Source: Siphonodentalium dalli
Taxonomy: Eukaryota > Mollusca > Scaphopoda > Gadilida > Siphonodentaliidae
Length of the DNA: 64,000 bases
Assembly (NCBI GenBank): GCA_032622095.1
Contig: CP136067.1
Span: 130,279,990 to 130,343,989 of the forward strand
Direction of reading: 5' to 3'
Within the stretch, counting starts at the first letter, position 1, and each line of letters opens with the position of its first letter. The notes below the pieces were generated by a model. That model searched no databases, was not told where the DNA came from, and saw only the letters and a list, made by a program, of their open reading frames with translations. A program made the translations under genes and the position numbers. Below are positions 1 through 12,400 of the stretch, piece by piece.

Positions 1-30
1 GAACCACCGAGTTCCCCCAAGTATCCAATA

Positions 31-706
31 CACATGTTCGCTTCATGTTATAGCATGCAGGGGAACATGATCTCACTGGATACGTAATACACATGTTCGC
101 TTCATGTTATAGCATGCAGGGGAACATGATCTCACTGGATACGTAATACACATGTTCGCTTCATGTTATAGCATGCAGGGGAACATGATCTCACTGGATA
201 CGTAATACACATGTTCGCTTCATGTTATAGCATGCAGGGGAACATGATCTCACTGGATACGTAATACACATGTTCGCTTCATGTTATAGCATGCAGGGGA
301 ACATGATCTCACTGGATACGTAATACACATGTTCGCTTCATGTTATAGCATGCAGGGGAACATGATCTCACTGGATACGTAATACACATGTTCGCTTCAT
401 GTTATAGCATGCAGGGGAACATGATCTCACTGGATACGTAATACACATGTTCGCTTCATGTTATAGCATGCAGGGGAACATGATCTCACTGGATACGTAA
501 TACACATGTTCGCTTCATGTTATAGCATGCAGGGGAACATGATCTCACTGGATACGTAATACACATGTTCGCTTCATGTTATAGCATGCAGGGGAACATG
601 ATCTCACTGGATACGTAATACACATGTTCGCTTCATGTTATAGCATGCAGGGGAACATGATCTCACTGGATACGTTATACACATGTTCGCTTCATGTTAT
701 AGCATG
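31..706. repeat. 59-bp tandem satellite, 11 full units plus a partial
   Basis: A 59-bp unit beginning CACATGTTCGCTTCATG repeats head to tail from 31. Unit starts fall at 31, 90, 149 and so on to 680, where a partial twelfth unit of about 27 bp breaks off into unique sequence. By eye the units are identical except that the last junction reads GTTATA instead of GTAATA. Uniformity this high suggests recent amplification or active homogenisation. The array may extend beyond the left edge, although bases 1-30 already differ from the unit. Confidence 0.97.
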
Positions 707-2239
707 TGGTGCATATGCCTTATATTAGTGCTATATGTGAAGCTATCTACTGTTATTGGGTTACCTTGTATGTCCATTACTATAATGCAATAGAGTTTCC
801 ATTTAGTTGACGGCCCATATTGCCATTGTTGACACACTGACCTGGAAACTCTAATGCATGTTTACGCTATACAAATACCTACATGTATCAGGGGGGTTCG
901 GAACAAATTTTCAGGCACGTATGCTGATTTTTTCCTTTCGACCCGTGTTGGGACCCATGCCCACCCCAATTCGAGTGGGTGTGTAAAAATGCGTTTCTGG
1001 CACACACCCAGACATACCTTCCTGCAAACAATTTTATCATTCCCCACGGTGTGATTTATGTGAGCCTCCTGGGTTCATGTTTCATATTTTAGCAACAACC
1101 TGTCAAATAGTCATCTATCGTTGGAGGCAGCGTAGTGCGAACTGGGTAACCATGTTAACCTGGTGCCATTTTGGCATTCCCATGTCAATTCCATGACATC
1201 TGCATATTAAATTATATCATTAAAATGTGACTTCACCATAATTCCGACACTATAGTTCCACTATACTAATGCTGGTGCTGTTTTACTCTCTCTAAGCTGG
1301 GAAATATTTCCTAGAAATATGCGAACTAATTTGCGCATTATTTTTCAAAATACCAGCTTATATTGAGTGTAATATATAATAATTAATCACAAATTTCAGC
1401 AATGGAGTATTTTGATTTGCTTTATGTGTATAATATAATTCAAATTCCAAAATAGTCGTGATCTGTACTTAATATAGAATGTATGCTAAAAATTATTTTA
1501 ACTCATTTTTTGTAGTTATACACAAACTGTCACAGCAACATAGGACACGATAAAATACAATTGGCTATGCTTTGTAGCGTTTTATAAATCACAAATACGG
1601 AAGGTCTCTTAAGATCTGGATCAAAACCAAGTGCCAAGTACGTAGGATAGACCTCAGCATCAGTGGAACTTGGCGAGTGGTCAATCTTACGTTTTTGTTG
1701 GTAACTGTTATTATGTTTGTAAAATATATTAAAAGAATTAATCTTCCCGGAGTAACGAACAATCCCCCTATATTTGCCTTTACTTCAAGTGTTAATTTGT
1801 TTCGCCATATTATGTAATTCATTGGAGCGCTTAATTGTCACTTGAACTCTCGTGTAATAGTAACAATATATTTGATTGGCCACGTTCCGTGGTTTCTATT
1901 TACGTTTACTTCCGGTTTGTCTCACTGCATTCATTTGAACTCAGTTCGGCGAGTCGTCAACATCTTTTTTCCGGCCCACCCTAAATTTCCCTTAATTTTT
2001 GAAATTATTCCAATTTTTATTTGTTCTACCATATACTAATAGTACAGGGGCGTGTTTAGCCAAAAATTTAATAGATCAGTTGAATGGTATGCATGTACAT
2101 GTCATACTTTTCTATTTTTCTTCTATTGTATTCTCCTATTTTTAATCTTGATACTATCTTGACTCTTGATAATTCAATTAACTAAAATATAAGATTGAGA
2201 ATTTGTTAAATGTTATTATAATCATATGTATATAATTAT
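707..2239. other. Intergenic stretch, no gene seen
   Basis: AT-rich sequence with only short chance open frames and no recognisable domain, tRNA or transposon end. No long internal repeat was noticed. Confidence 0.6.
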
Positions 2240-2270
2240 ATTGGGGAGCTACTAGTTACGCTCCCCAATA
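2240..2270. repeat. Short perfect inverted repeat
   Basis: TATTGGGGAGC and GCTCCCCAATA form 11-bp arms around a 9-base centre. It could be a transposon remnant or chance; there is no gene beside it to make it a terminator. Confidence 0.7.
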
Positions 2271-2805
2271 TTTACAGGCAAATAAATACATAAAATCTAT
2301 TAATTCTATTAAGAATTCTCCATTGGGAAAGCAAATAATCAACAACTAGTCCAGCAGATGCCTCGAACTACCCCAAACTGCAGGCAGAGTTATCTCCCAT
2401 CGCTCCGCTGAGATACCACTGCCATAATGACATTAATTGGTAAGGAATTCTTACGTGTTTTTAGTTCTTATGTTTTAGGATTAAAATTGTCTATGTCTGG
2501 CTCAGTTCATATTGTTCTTATCAATACCGAAATAATTACCATTATTGCAAACTAAAAAAAATTTGGTGGTCAAAACAAGATAATATGTGACTAAATAGTA
2601 GTAAATACAGTTCCGCGACGATATGTAAAAATAGATTTATCGTTTGCAAAGTACACTCATTGTGGCAGTGATATATCGCAGCGATAGCGTAGAGGGCGCT
2701 GTATGGAGTTTGAGTTAAGCGGTGCCGCGTTTAGCCACCGTATATAACAGCCTCCCGGTACATCAACACAGTGAGAGAGGCGTGAACAGTACTATAGTGA
2801 AACAG

Positions 2806-3201
2806 TTAACCCTTTACCCAACAAACCGGCCAAAACCGGCCAAATATCATAAACAGCCTAAAATATCTTGGGTATGTCTCAATAAAACCATACAAATATG
2901 GATATCATTGGAACCGGCTCATTGACCACATTGTGATGGTTATAGTTATGCCCTGTGCCAATGCATTCTCTTATATATGCGAGTTGACCATAGGTCGCCT
3001 CGCATATATAAGAGAATGCATTGGCCCTAAAATATCTTTTTTTAACACTTTTTACCATTTTTTCTTACATTTCTTACAATTTTATAATTTTTAATGTTTT
3101 AAGCCAATGCATTCTCTTATATATGCGAGGCGACCTATGGTCGACTCGCATATATAAGATAATGCATTCGCACATGGCCGTTCTGTTGGGTAAAGGGTTA
3201 A
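2806..3201 (+). mobile_element. piggyBac-like MITE, copy A
   Basis: The element is bounded by TTAA on both sides (2806-2809 and 3198-3201) with terminal inverted repeats CCCTTTACCCAAC / GTTGGGTAAAGGG. TTAA target duplication with CCC-starting ends is the signature of piggyBac transposons. Inside are two separate palindromes built from CCAATGCATTCTCTTATATA and its complement, separated by an AT-rich stretch. There is no transposase, so it is non-autonomous. Copies B (6902-7364) and C (17657-18049) have the same plan. Confidence 0.9.
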
Positions 3202-3339
3202 CTGTCACGAAGACGAATTGCAAACAAACATGACACGAAATAAACATCATACGCGAAAAACAGAAGACACTACTAGACACCAGAAACATAATAGAACATA
3301 TGGCAGAAATGTAATTTGAAACAATATGGCGCGGCGTGA

Positions 3340-3600
3340 CTAGCCGATTGATTGAGCCGGGTAAATTCAACCACCCGTCTCAAAGTGATGTAGGACACAA
3401 GAGGACCATGAGCTAAGCCGTATCCACAGGTCAATGCCTCGCGTGATATGGCCACCCTAGTACATCCAGTACTCCCACACCACACCTCACGGGATGTGCC
3501 CCACGGCAAACAAGGGTGCCCCATTAGGGGATTCGTACCCCTCGTAGTGGGGCGGTAGCCATATTCTAACCGGGCCCACACGGGGTGTTAACGTACATAG
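3340..3600 (-). repeat. Possible tRNA-derived SINE (weak)
   Basis: On the minus strand, GGGTACGAATCCCC near 3523-3536 resembles a tRNA T-arm / pol III B box (consensus GGTTCGAATCC), and a GC-rich stretch follows. I could not identify a convincing A box or poly-A/short tandem tail, and no second copy is visible here. A chance GC-rich unique segment is the alternative. Confidence 0.25.
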
Positions 3601-4110
3601 CGCTAGCACTACACAATTGGAAGTATCGCATAAACATCCCATATGAGTTATTATAACAGATAGACAATAGGTTGTACGTTTTCTTTTAGTAATTATCCCA
3701 CAGATGGAACATTATAATGGCAAAATATAATAGAGAAATAAGAATTTCTTGACAATAAAAGAACAAAAAGAGAATTTCCTGATGATTAAATTTGCTCGAA
3801 TACATATAGCACGGTATTGACGATGAATAACATCGTCGTCAGAGAGATCGTCGCGAATCATGTGACCCATATATTTATAGGAGGAACTGAAGTTAACATC
3901 GCAGCCGTTAAGAAATAGTTTAAGAACATTTTCAAAGATTTGGGAATAAAAGCAATGTCAACGGTTTTCGATGTGTTCAAACGTTGGTGAAATTTAACGG
4001 CTTCTGTTTCACAAATGAATAATAATTAATGCAACGCCAACCTTTAGGACGACTACCTACTATTGTGTTCATTTGGGTGATTGCATTATTGTTGGTATAG
4101 AATCAGCATT
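3601..4110. other. Intergenic stretch, no gene seen
   Basis: AT-rich with no long open frame and no recognisable transposon terminus. Confidence 0.55.
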
Positions 4111-4245
4111 AAGGTGACGAGAAACACTCCGGTCTCCGGTAGGGTGATCAATAGAAATGGAGAATACTGTTGCTCAAAGTAGTTATTTTTTAAGAGATAT
4201 TAATCTAAAATGACAACACAAACCATCATTCTTATACATTAACTA
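4111..4245 (+). repeat. Dispersed repeat, copy 1 (GAAACACTCCGG family)
   Basis: This segment starts around GAAACACTCCGG and includes GGTAGGGTGATCAA and a GGAGAATA block. A recognisably similar segment lies at 56281-56410, where it interrupts the telomere-like array. No terminal repeats or coding potential were seen, so the class is unknown. Confidence 0.7.
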
Positions 4246-4335
4246 GCTGAAACTGGCTACCTTCAGGAGCCTTTATTCAGCGTCAGAGGGACCTGCTACC
4301 CATACCTGCGCTTCGCGCACATGACAAACACATAC

Positions 4336-4339
<4 letters not shown>

Positions 4340-4370
<31 letters not shown>
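4340..4370. repeat. AT dinucleotide microsatellite
   Basis: An uninterrupted (TA)n run of about 30 bp immediately abuts the CTAG end of the Helitron at 4372. Confidence 0.95.
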
Positions 4371-4371
<1 letters not shown>

Positions 4372-4372
<1 letters not shown>

Positions 4373-5793
4373 TAGAAGGTGACCCGACTTCGTCCGGGTT
4401 TGACCTTGAATTGTCTATTTTGAAGGCCAAGGTCAAGTGGGGTCACGATTTGACCCGTCCAAAACACAGTGCCCGAACAAAAGTACCCGACAAAATTACC
4501 CGTCGAAATCCATCCGGTTTTACCCGATTTGACATTGAATTGACCATTTTGAAGGTCAGGTGGGGTCAAACACCAACACCCAAAAAATGGTGGAAATCGG
4601 CCCAGCGGATACCGGGAAATCGGCCCAGCGGATACCGAGATACCCTATGCATCAAATTTCGTCCGTAAAAATCCGCCAGTTTAACCCGATTTGATTTCCA
4701 CTCAAGTATATAAACGCGCCTCATATACACACGCTCATTAATTATCAAGTTTCAACGTAAAGATAAATTACCATCGGTGCCCGAGATATCGCCAAGACGT
4801 CTGAAACAGTCAAATGCATCGGCCGTTTAAACGTTAACGTGATCTAACGTTATGACCTCTAACGACGTCATAGAAGTTACGCATTGTTTTTATCCTGATG
4901 GAAGATAGTACCACTTCTTCTTGATAATTGAGGCAGATAACTAAAACGGATACATACGCATTATATATCGTTGGAAAGAGGAAACACGAAAGATTCTCAC
5001 AGTGTCATTATTATGACTGGCATTTTATTATTCGCGCTGTTTCGAATCGATTTGTAAGCACCGAACTCAAATGAAAGTCCCGTAACACAGCGTAAAAACA
5101 GATTTGACCTCGGCACGTGAAAAGTTGACCTCGGATCTGAAAATCAATAGGCATATGTTACTCCTGACCCGAAAATACCCCCACATACCAAGTTTCATCG
5201 AAATCGGGTCGGCCGTTTTCGAGTTCATCGATTACACACACACAAACAAACAAACAGATCTTCCAAAATATATAATAGACCAGCCGATGAGCCCGCCGTT
5301 GTCCGGGCTATTCAAAAACCACATTTCAAGTCGATAGGTCCACTCGTTTCCGAGATCTGGTATGCGCATGCGCGAAGCTGGCGTCGCACGGACTCAGCGA
5401 CCCGATAAAATTCGTATCCGGGACAAGATACATTCACATACCAAATTTCAAGTCGATAGCTCTAACCGTTTCCTAGATCTGGTCTGCGCATGCGCGAAGC
5501 TGGCGTCGCACGGGCTCGGCGACGCGATAAAATTCGTATCCGGTGCAACATACATTCACATACCAAATTTCAAGTCGATAGCTCCACCCGTTTCCGAGAT
5601 CCGGTCTGCGCATGCGCTGCAAGGGCACCGCACGGGCTCGCCAATACGACAACGTCCACCGCCTGGTCAAACTACACACACGTACCAAGTTTGGTCCCGA
5701 TCGGTCGAGAATCGTAGATTTGTATAAATGACAAACATACAGACAAACATACATACAGACAAACAGACAGAGGTCTTCAAAATATATATGAGA
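4372..5793 (-). mobile_element. Two head-to-tail non-autonomous Helitrons
   Basis: Read on the minus strand, the outer 5' end is A|TCTCATATATATTTTG (5792-5794) and the outer 3' end is CTAG|T at 4371-4375. A hairpin CCCGGACGAAGTCGGG sits about 8 bases before that end. This is the Helitron layout: 5' TC, a 3' hairpin, then CTRR, inserted between A and T. An internal junction at 5279/5280 reads CTGG|TCTATTATATATTTTGG, so two elements of about 514 and 908 bp are fused end to start. Internal sequence contains repeated blocks of CGAAATCGGGTCG and AAGTCGATAGCTC type and no Rep/helicase gene. Confidence 0.8.
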
Positions 5794-5942
5794 TATATAT
5801 ATATATATATATTTATTATGCTACTTCAATATATCATCGTGCAAATAAGTTCACATTGGACCTAAATATTCTATGACTATTTCTGGCAACCTATGTTAGA
5901 ATGTGATCATTTATTATAATTAGATGAGGACTCAGCGTCCCA

Positions 5943-5950
5943 TATAAATA
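5943..5950 (+). promoter_or_regulatory. TATA box of the RGK GTPase gene
   Basis: TATAAATA lies 159 bp before the proposed ATG at 6109. A start site about 30 bp downstream, near 5975, would leave a 5' UTR of roughly 135 bases. The position was chosen from sequence alone; no transcript evidence is available. Confidence 0.55.
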
Positions 5951-6108
5951 GCCGTAGACACGGACACCACTCATAACGCGCTTGCAACTCATCGGCAGCA
6001 CATCTCTTGCTAAGTCCAGTATTAGATATTGTTGTATTTGTGAATAATTTATCGCTCTGTATTTATATCGCAGCTTCGAAATTCTGTTATTTGTCAAATT
6101 TTGTAAAA

Positions 6109-6433
6109 ATGTCTTGTCAACATTATATAACTAATTCTGAGGATCGTGACATGTACTCGTGTCGTTCTTTCAGCTTCACATCAAAAGGACTGATCAACAA
6201 GGGGGATTCGATGCAACCTCGGAGACATATAAGACTAACATCAACCACTGGCGAATCGAGCGAAAGTTCTTCCCGCATTTCTAGCTGTTCAGACATCAAT
6301 AGATTAGACGAATCAGTTTTGGTCAAACCCTTTTGCCGCGTAGCTGTCATAGGTTCATATGCCGTTGGGAAGACGGCGCTGATACGACAATGTATGACCT
6401 CAGAATACGTAGGTGACGTTGACGATGTCGCAG
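6109..6433 (+). CDS. RGK GTPase exon 1 (N-terminal extension and P-loop)
   Basis: ATG at 6109 has A at -3 (AAAAATG) and is the first start downstream of the TATA box that fits a normal N-terminus; the frame is open further upstream to about 6007. The exon encodes about 108 residues, Ser-rich in the middle (SSESSSRISSCSD), then beta-1 and P-loop CRVAVIGSYAVGKTAL. It ends after GCAG with donor GTTGGT, phase 1. Confidence 0.88.
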
Positions 6434-9400
6434 GTTGGTACCATAAATTTATGTTAATTATTAAATGATACGATTGGACGCATAATTAGTACCTAAGGTA
6501 ACTTCCAGCTAACCAGGCAGAGGAACGAGGACATCACTTACAATCTCTTACAATCACCATCATTCGTATGACACAAGAGCATTTATCATTTTTGCATTGA
6601 CACATGAGTACAAAAAATATACTTGTGTTTATACTGATAGCTGATGACTAAAGCGTATACGCTCTTCATTGGAGACGATAATTGGCTTGTTAGCCTGAAA
6701 CATTTTAAACGCGACCATCACTTATTGAAGGTCTCTAACATTATGAAAGCATTTAAATGCAAGAATTTTCAGACATAATATGTTGACACTCCACACATGT
6801 TACGCCATGTGTTCAGATATGTGTGTACATAAATATTACTTTAATACAATGACTTTATCTTGAATCAGTTGAGCATGACAACGAACAGTAACATTGATAA
6901 TTTAACCCTTTACCCAACAGAATGACGGCCCTGTGCCAATGCATTCTCTTATATATGCGAGGCGACCTATATAAGAGCATGCATTGGCTTAACACATATT
7001 AAAACTGATAAAATTGTCAAAGAATGTAGAAAAATATTATAAAAATTGTCAAAAAAAGTAAGAAAAAATAATAAAATTGTTAAAGAATTTAAGAAAAAAT
7101 GGTAAAAAGTGTTAAAATAAGAATTTGTTTAGGCCAATGCATTCTCTTATATATGCGAGGCGACCTATGGTCGACTCGCATATATAAGAGAATGCATTGG
7201 CACAGGGCATAACTGTAACCATCACAATGTGGTCAATGAACCGGTTCCATTGATATCCATATTTGTATGGTGTTATTGAGACAGACCGAAGATATTTTAG
7301 GCTGTTGAAGCTTTATTTGGGCGTTTTTGGCCGTTTTTGGCCGGTTTGTTGGGTAAAGGGTTAATTAAGAGATTTATCCCACAGGGAGCCTCACACAGAT
7401 GGAAGCATACACTGTAGAGTGTCGTCTGATCCATTATATGTGGGGCTCTATAAAGGTAAAGGGTTAAGACAGCTCATTCTCTTAATTTGTCAACATAGAT
7501 TTGCCCCACCAACATAATAGTTAAATGAGCAGGACTCACCAACATCATAACAAATTAGCAGGACCACTTAACTCGGGGTGATCAAATGTTCAACAAATGA
7601 TAATAGACATCGCCGTCGCGACGAGAACAAACGGAAATTGTTCGTGTGTGTATGTATTAAAACCTTTTTTCCCTTGTCCAAAGTTAATTATACGGAGATC
7701 GAAATAAGCCTTGTCCGTTTAAAGATACGGGCGGCGTTGGCGGTGGGTATGCTGTTAAAATATTCACCTCCGTCAAAAACCGCCATAAACAGTAATACTA
7801 GTAAAATATAGACAGACTTTGTTCTTATACTAATCAGAAATATGGCATAAACAGTATGTTATTGTAAAAAAAAATTCCTTTGTTATGTAAACAAAAGCAA
7901 AAAACTTTACAGAACCTGGCTTTTGTTTAGATCCTGATATGGTAAACATTTGTTACTGTTTTCCTGATATGGAAATAATAAAGAGCGTTTATATAATTTG
8001 TGTGTGATTAACCAATATAATTGCGCTGTGTTATGTAAACAGAAGCAAAACGTCTGTAACACGAGCAGGCTCTTGTTTACGTACACCATCGTACGTCTTG
8101 ACGACAATATACCATTTACGCGCTGAATATGTTTGGCATATGAACAAAACTATATATATTTTAATATTCCTTCTGTTGATGGTGATTTGAACAAATATGA
8201 ATATTTCTGCAACGAACGCCGCCCGTGCCTGTAAATGAATTGACTTTGTGCGAATGAGTAGGTCGATGGCTAGCAAGAATTTACCAGAGTCAAATGTATT
8301 TAGAGAAAACTAACACATGTAGTTTAATACATTTAAGGGATTAAACATTTGTTAACTTCTTTATTCATCAGTAATTCCCAAGATGATTAATAATTTCACA
8401 AAACAAGTAAATCACCAGATAACTTATTGTCGTATATGAGAAGGGACTTCGTTAATTTGGTGCAATAATGTTAATTTTATTGTTTTATTGCGAAAAAAAA
8501 TGCTCCGAGAAAAAAACAAAGCAATTCAGGCTCTAGGAAAGCAGACGATCTGCGCCTTTTAAATCTTACATTGAGCCGGCCATACCGAATAGCAGTGTCG
8601 AAACTGAGAAAAACGCGCACATGTGTGTCATAGTCGAGTTATTTGCTCCTAGGCTATCAGAATATTGGATTATTCCTCTTTGCTACACGTTGGAGAAAGC
8701 TACAAGTTTGACACAAACTTCTGAACGGGTTGACAACGTACGTGTAGGCGGAATGGCCACGTGAGTCACGTGACTTTCGATGGCAGTGGCAACACACGTC
8801 ACACGTACGAGAGATATCTCCGGTAGACAAGTTTAATTTCCTATGCAATTATAACATAACAACATAACCACAAAATCTTGGACACATACTACTAACACTG
8901 ATATAGAGAATGACAGCACGATGATGTACATTGGTATACAGTGTTTCCATTTACGTTTTGTTTATATTTCCTTTTTTGTTTCTGGCCATGCGGCTGTGGT
9001 TCATATTTAGTAGTCCGATGTTCTCTTTCCTTTGTGTTTTCATTGATTCACGGTCTATATTGCAGAAGATGGTGACGATAACAGCACACGGGTGTATGTC
9101 GCGTTAAATGGAAAACAAGTCTGTCAGTTCTTCAACGAGGAACAAACATACCAGGTATGATCTAGTCCATGCTACGGACAATTTGCTGTAATTCACATTA
9201 TCTAAAATATTATATTGTAGATTTCGAATGATAAAGTTGTATTCAGGATTCCAGACGACCAGTAGCTGGACTTGGGCGAAACCTAAATTTGAACATCTCA
9301 TATATATTTTGAAGACCTCTGTTTGTCTGTCTGTCCTTTATAGAATCGAAAACGGGTTGACCGATCGAGACCAAACTTCCTATCCAAGGGTAACATCACA

Positions 9401-12400
9401 CGGACACCGTCGGCGTCGCGTTTTGGAGAATCTCAGAGCACCCGTTCTCCAATCTCAGTCACAAAAACGGCAATGCGGTCGTTAATCAAGTGATAATTTA
9501 ATGAGCGTTTGTTTTTTGACGCATCTCTATAAAGAGCGTTTGTTTACCATTCAACGTTATTAGCATCTGCAGAGAGATATACGGGAACTCGGAAACGGGT
9601 GGAGCTATCGACTTGAAATTTGGTTTTTGAATAGCCCGGACAACGTCGGGCTCATCGGCTAGTCTCATATATATTTTGAAGACCTCTGTTTGTCTGTATG
9701 TTTGTTTGTCTGTATGTCTGTCATTTATGCAAATCTACGATTCTCGACCGATCGGGACGAAACTTGGTACGTGTGTGTAGTTTGACCAGGCGGTGGACGT
9801 TGTCGTATTGGCGAGCCCGTGCGGCGCCCGCTTCGCGCATGCGCAGACGAGATGTCGGAAACGGGTGGAGCTATCAACGTGAAATTGCTATGTGAATGTA
9901 TCTTGCCCCGGATACGAATTTTATCGGGTCGCCGAGCCCGTGCGACGCAAGCTTCGCGCATGCGCAGACCAGATCTCGGAAACGGGTAGAGCTATCGACT
10001 TGAAATTTGGTTTTTGAATAGCCCGGACAACGTCGGGCTCATCGGCTAGTCTATTATATATTTTGGGAAATCTGTCTGTGTGTGTGTGTGTCTGTCTGTT
10101 CACGATGGACTCGAGAACTGCCTAGCCGATTTCGATGAAACTTGGTATGTGGGGGTACTTTCGGCCGGGGAGTGACATAGGCCTATTAGTTTGTCCGTGC
10201 GACGTGACCTCGACCTTGAAATCGGGTCATTTCAAGGTCAATCGCCCGAGTATCACGGGATTTCGATGAAAATTAGTGTCTAGGGATACTTTCGTATGGG
10301 GAGTGTCATAAGCCTATTTATTTGCCCGTGCGACGTGACATTGACCTTGAAATCGGGTCAATTCAAGGTAAAATCGCTAACTTTTATGGGATTTCGACGA
10401 AATTTGATATATAGGGTTACTTTTGTCCACTGAGTCTTTTGGACGGGTCAAATCGTAACCCCGACCCGACCTTGACCTTCAAAATGATCAATTCAATGTC
10501 AAATCGGGTAAAACCGGATGGATTTCGACGGGTACTTTTGTCCGGGAAGTGTTTTGGACGGGTCAAATCGTGACCCCACCTCACGTTGACCTTAAAAATG
10601 GACAATTCAAGGTCAACTCGCGCAATTCGCCGAAAAGCAGAGGGGAAACAGCCCGGACGAAGTCGGGTCCACCAGCTAGTTACATATATAATACAAAATT
10701 ATGGTTCAGTCGACGTGCTTACAAACACAAAACTGATCTAAAAATCATGACATACTTTGATTACAGCTAATTACTTTGAGAAGAACTTAAACAGGAAACC
10801 AGCGCATAGTCAAGTTTTGACAAGAGCGCTGTTAATATGCGTAGAATAAACCTAACCTATAGGTAACACAGATTATCATTGTGTTATTGAAACATTAACA
10901 AAATAGTGGTTTGTGTCCCTAAATGATATTAAATAAATATTTGATTTTCCAGACTCATGAATTGAGTGATAACTCAGACCATGCAGTCTTCAGATATATG
11001 GCCCTACCTGAATGGAATATTTTGAGATGAATTTGATACATGAATGCAACAAGACACACTATGTAGTTCTGCAAGCAGGCCGGCCTAGCTTACTTCGTGT
11101 GTGATGTGGTACTGTCCCTCCTTTGAGGGACATATATTCACTTAGACTAAGTAGAGTGACAAGTGTGTGACTCGGGATATATCATAAGTGACATACTATC
11201 ACAGTTACTGTGGGATCTGCTGTTGACTTGAATGTTTCAATCTCAACTAGCTGATATACTGATACACTGATAGATTGTCGTGATGTAAAAAAAAAATGTG
11301 TTTACAAGTGACTGGATTTCACGCCTAACATGTTACCAAAAAGTATGCTGTTAAGATGTTTTACTTTTACATGTACATAATTTGAGTTCTAACTGTGATA
11401 ATGTAGTTTTATGTATTAAATTGCATGCCGCTTCATATGTTTTAGAATGGTCGAAATTAGTATTACTCGTAACTGAATACTGATGCGTTGGCCCTTCGGC
11501 TATTACTAGTTTGTTTTATTTACAGCCATATTTATACAGTAGTCAATGAAAGGTGAACACATCACGCATGCGCAGCCTTTTTCCGGATTAAAGTATTGTC
11601 TATCACTTTATACATTGAGGATTTACGTTTCATCAAAACTATGATCGTAATAGTAGAACTAAGATGTATTTTTCAGTTACGAATAATACTTGTTTATACC
11701 ATTCTAAAACATATGAATCGTAATGCCTACCGGGAAATGATATTGTCACAATGGGAACTCTAATTCTACGGTAAATTAGCAAATTAGGAGGAAAATATTG
11801 GTGTTGACCCGTGAAATATACTATTGGTCTGGCCTTTATTAGTAAAGGTCTTGATATTAATTAAACGGTGTTGGACCGTAAAAAATACAACGGTCTGACA
11901 GCTACTGTTACAGTCTGCCAGTTACTTAAACGGTTTTGTACTGTGGAACATACTACAGCCTGACCATATGTTTATCGGCCCAAGGTTGGCAGCGATGTTG
12001 CGCGGCATGACACCGTTAAAGCGAGGGCTTTTTTCTAATAGTGTACGTTCGCTGGAAAATCAGGTCACCCAACGAGGACGCCCACGATTGTAAGAGTTTA
12101 CACGTACATGGTTGCTCTCCCTTTTACAGAATATGGTTCCAACTCATGACTTCGAAATCTGCGTAGTGGTCTACTCGCGAGGAGACCGGAAGACCTTCCG
12201 CCACGCCATAAACGTCATATTCCATTTGCGCCGAGTGAGCAAAGTGTCCAAGCCCATCATTTTGGTGGAGAACAAGTGCGATCTGGTCAGATCAAAGGCC
12301 ATTGCCACCGGTGGTGAGTAGACTTTTCTTTTACGAAGCACTCATTTATTAGTAGTTTCCATATATGGGCAATGTTCATGTAATAAGTTCTACAAACGGC

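Noticed and set aside
31-706. CRISPR array
   Set aside because: The whole 59-bp unit repeats with no variable spacer, and the genome is eukaryotic.
3273-3581. 102-codon minus-strand frame
   Set aside because: GC-rich low-constraint sequence overlapping the possible SINE; no domain recognised.
5362-5754. Frames of 75-121 codons with repeated MREAGVAR-like starts
   Set aside because: Repetitive interior of the Helitron family; the same strings recur at 9725-9961 and 5490.
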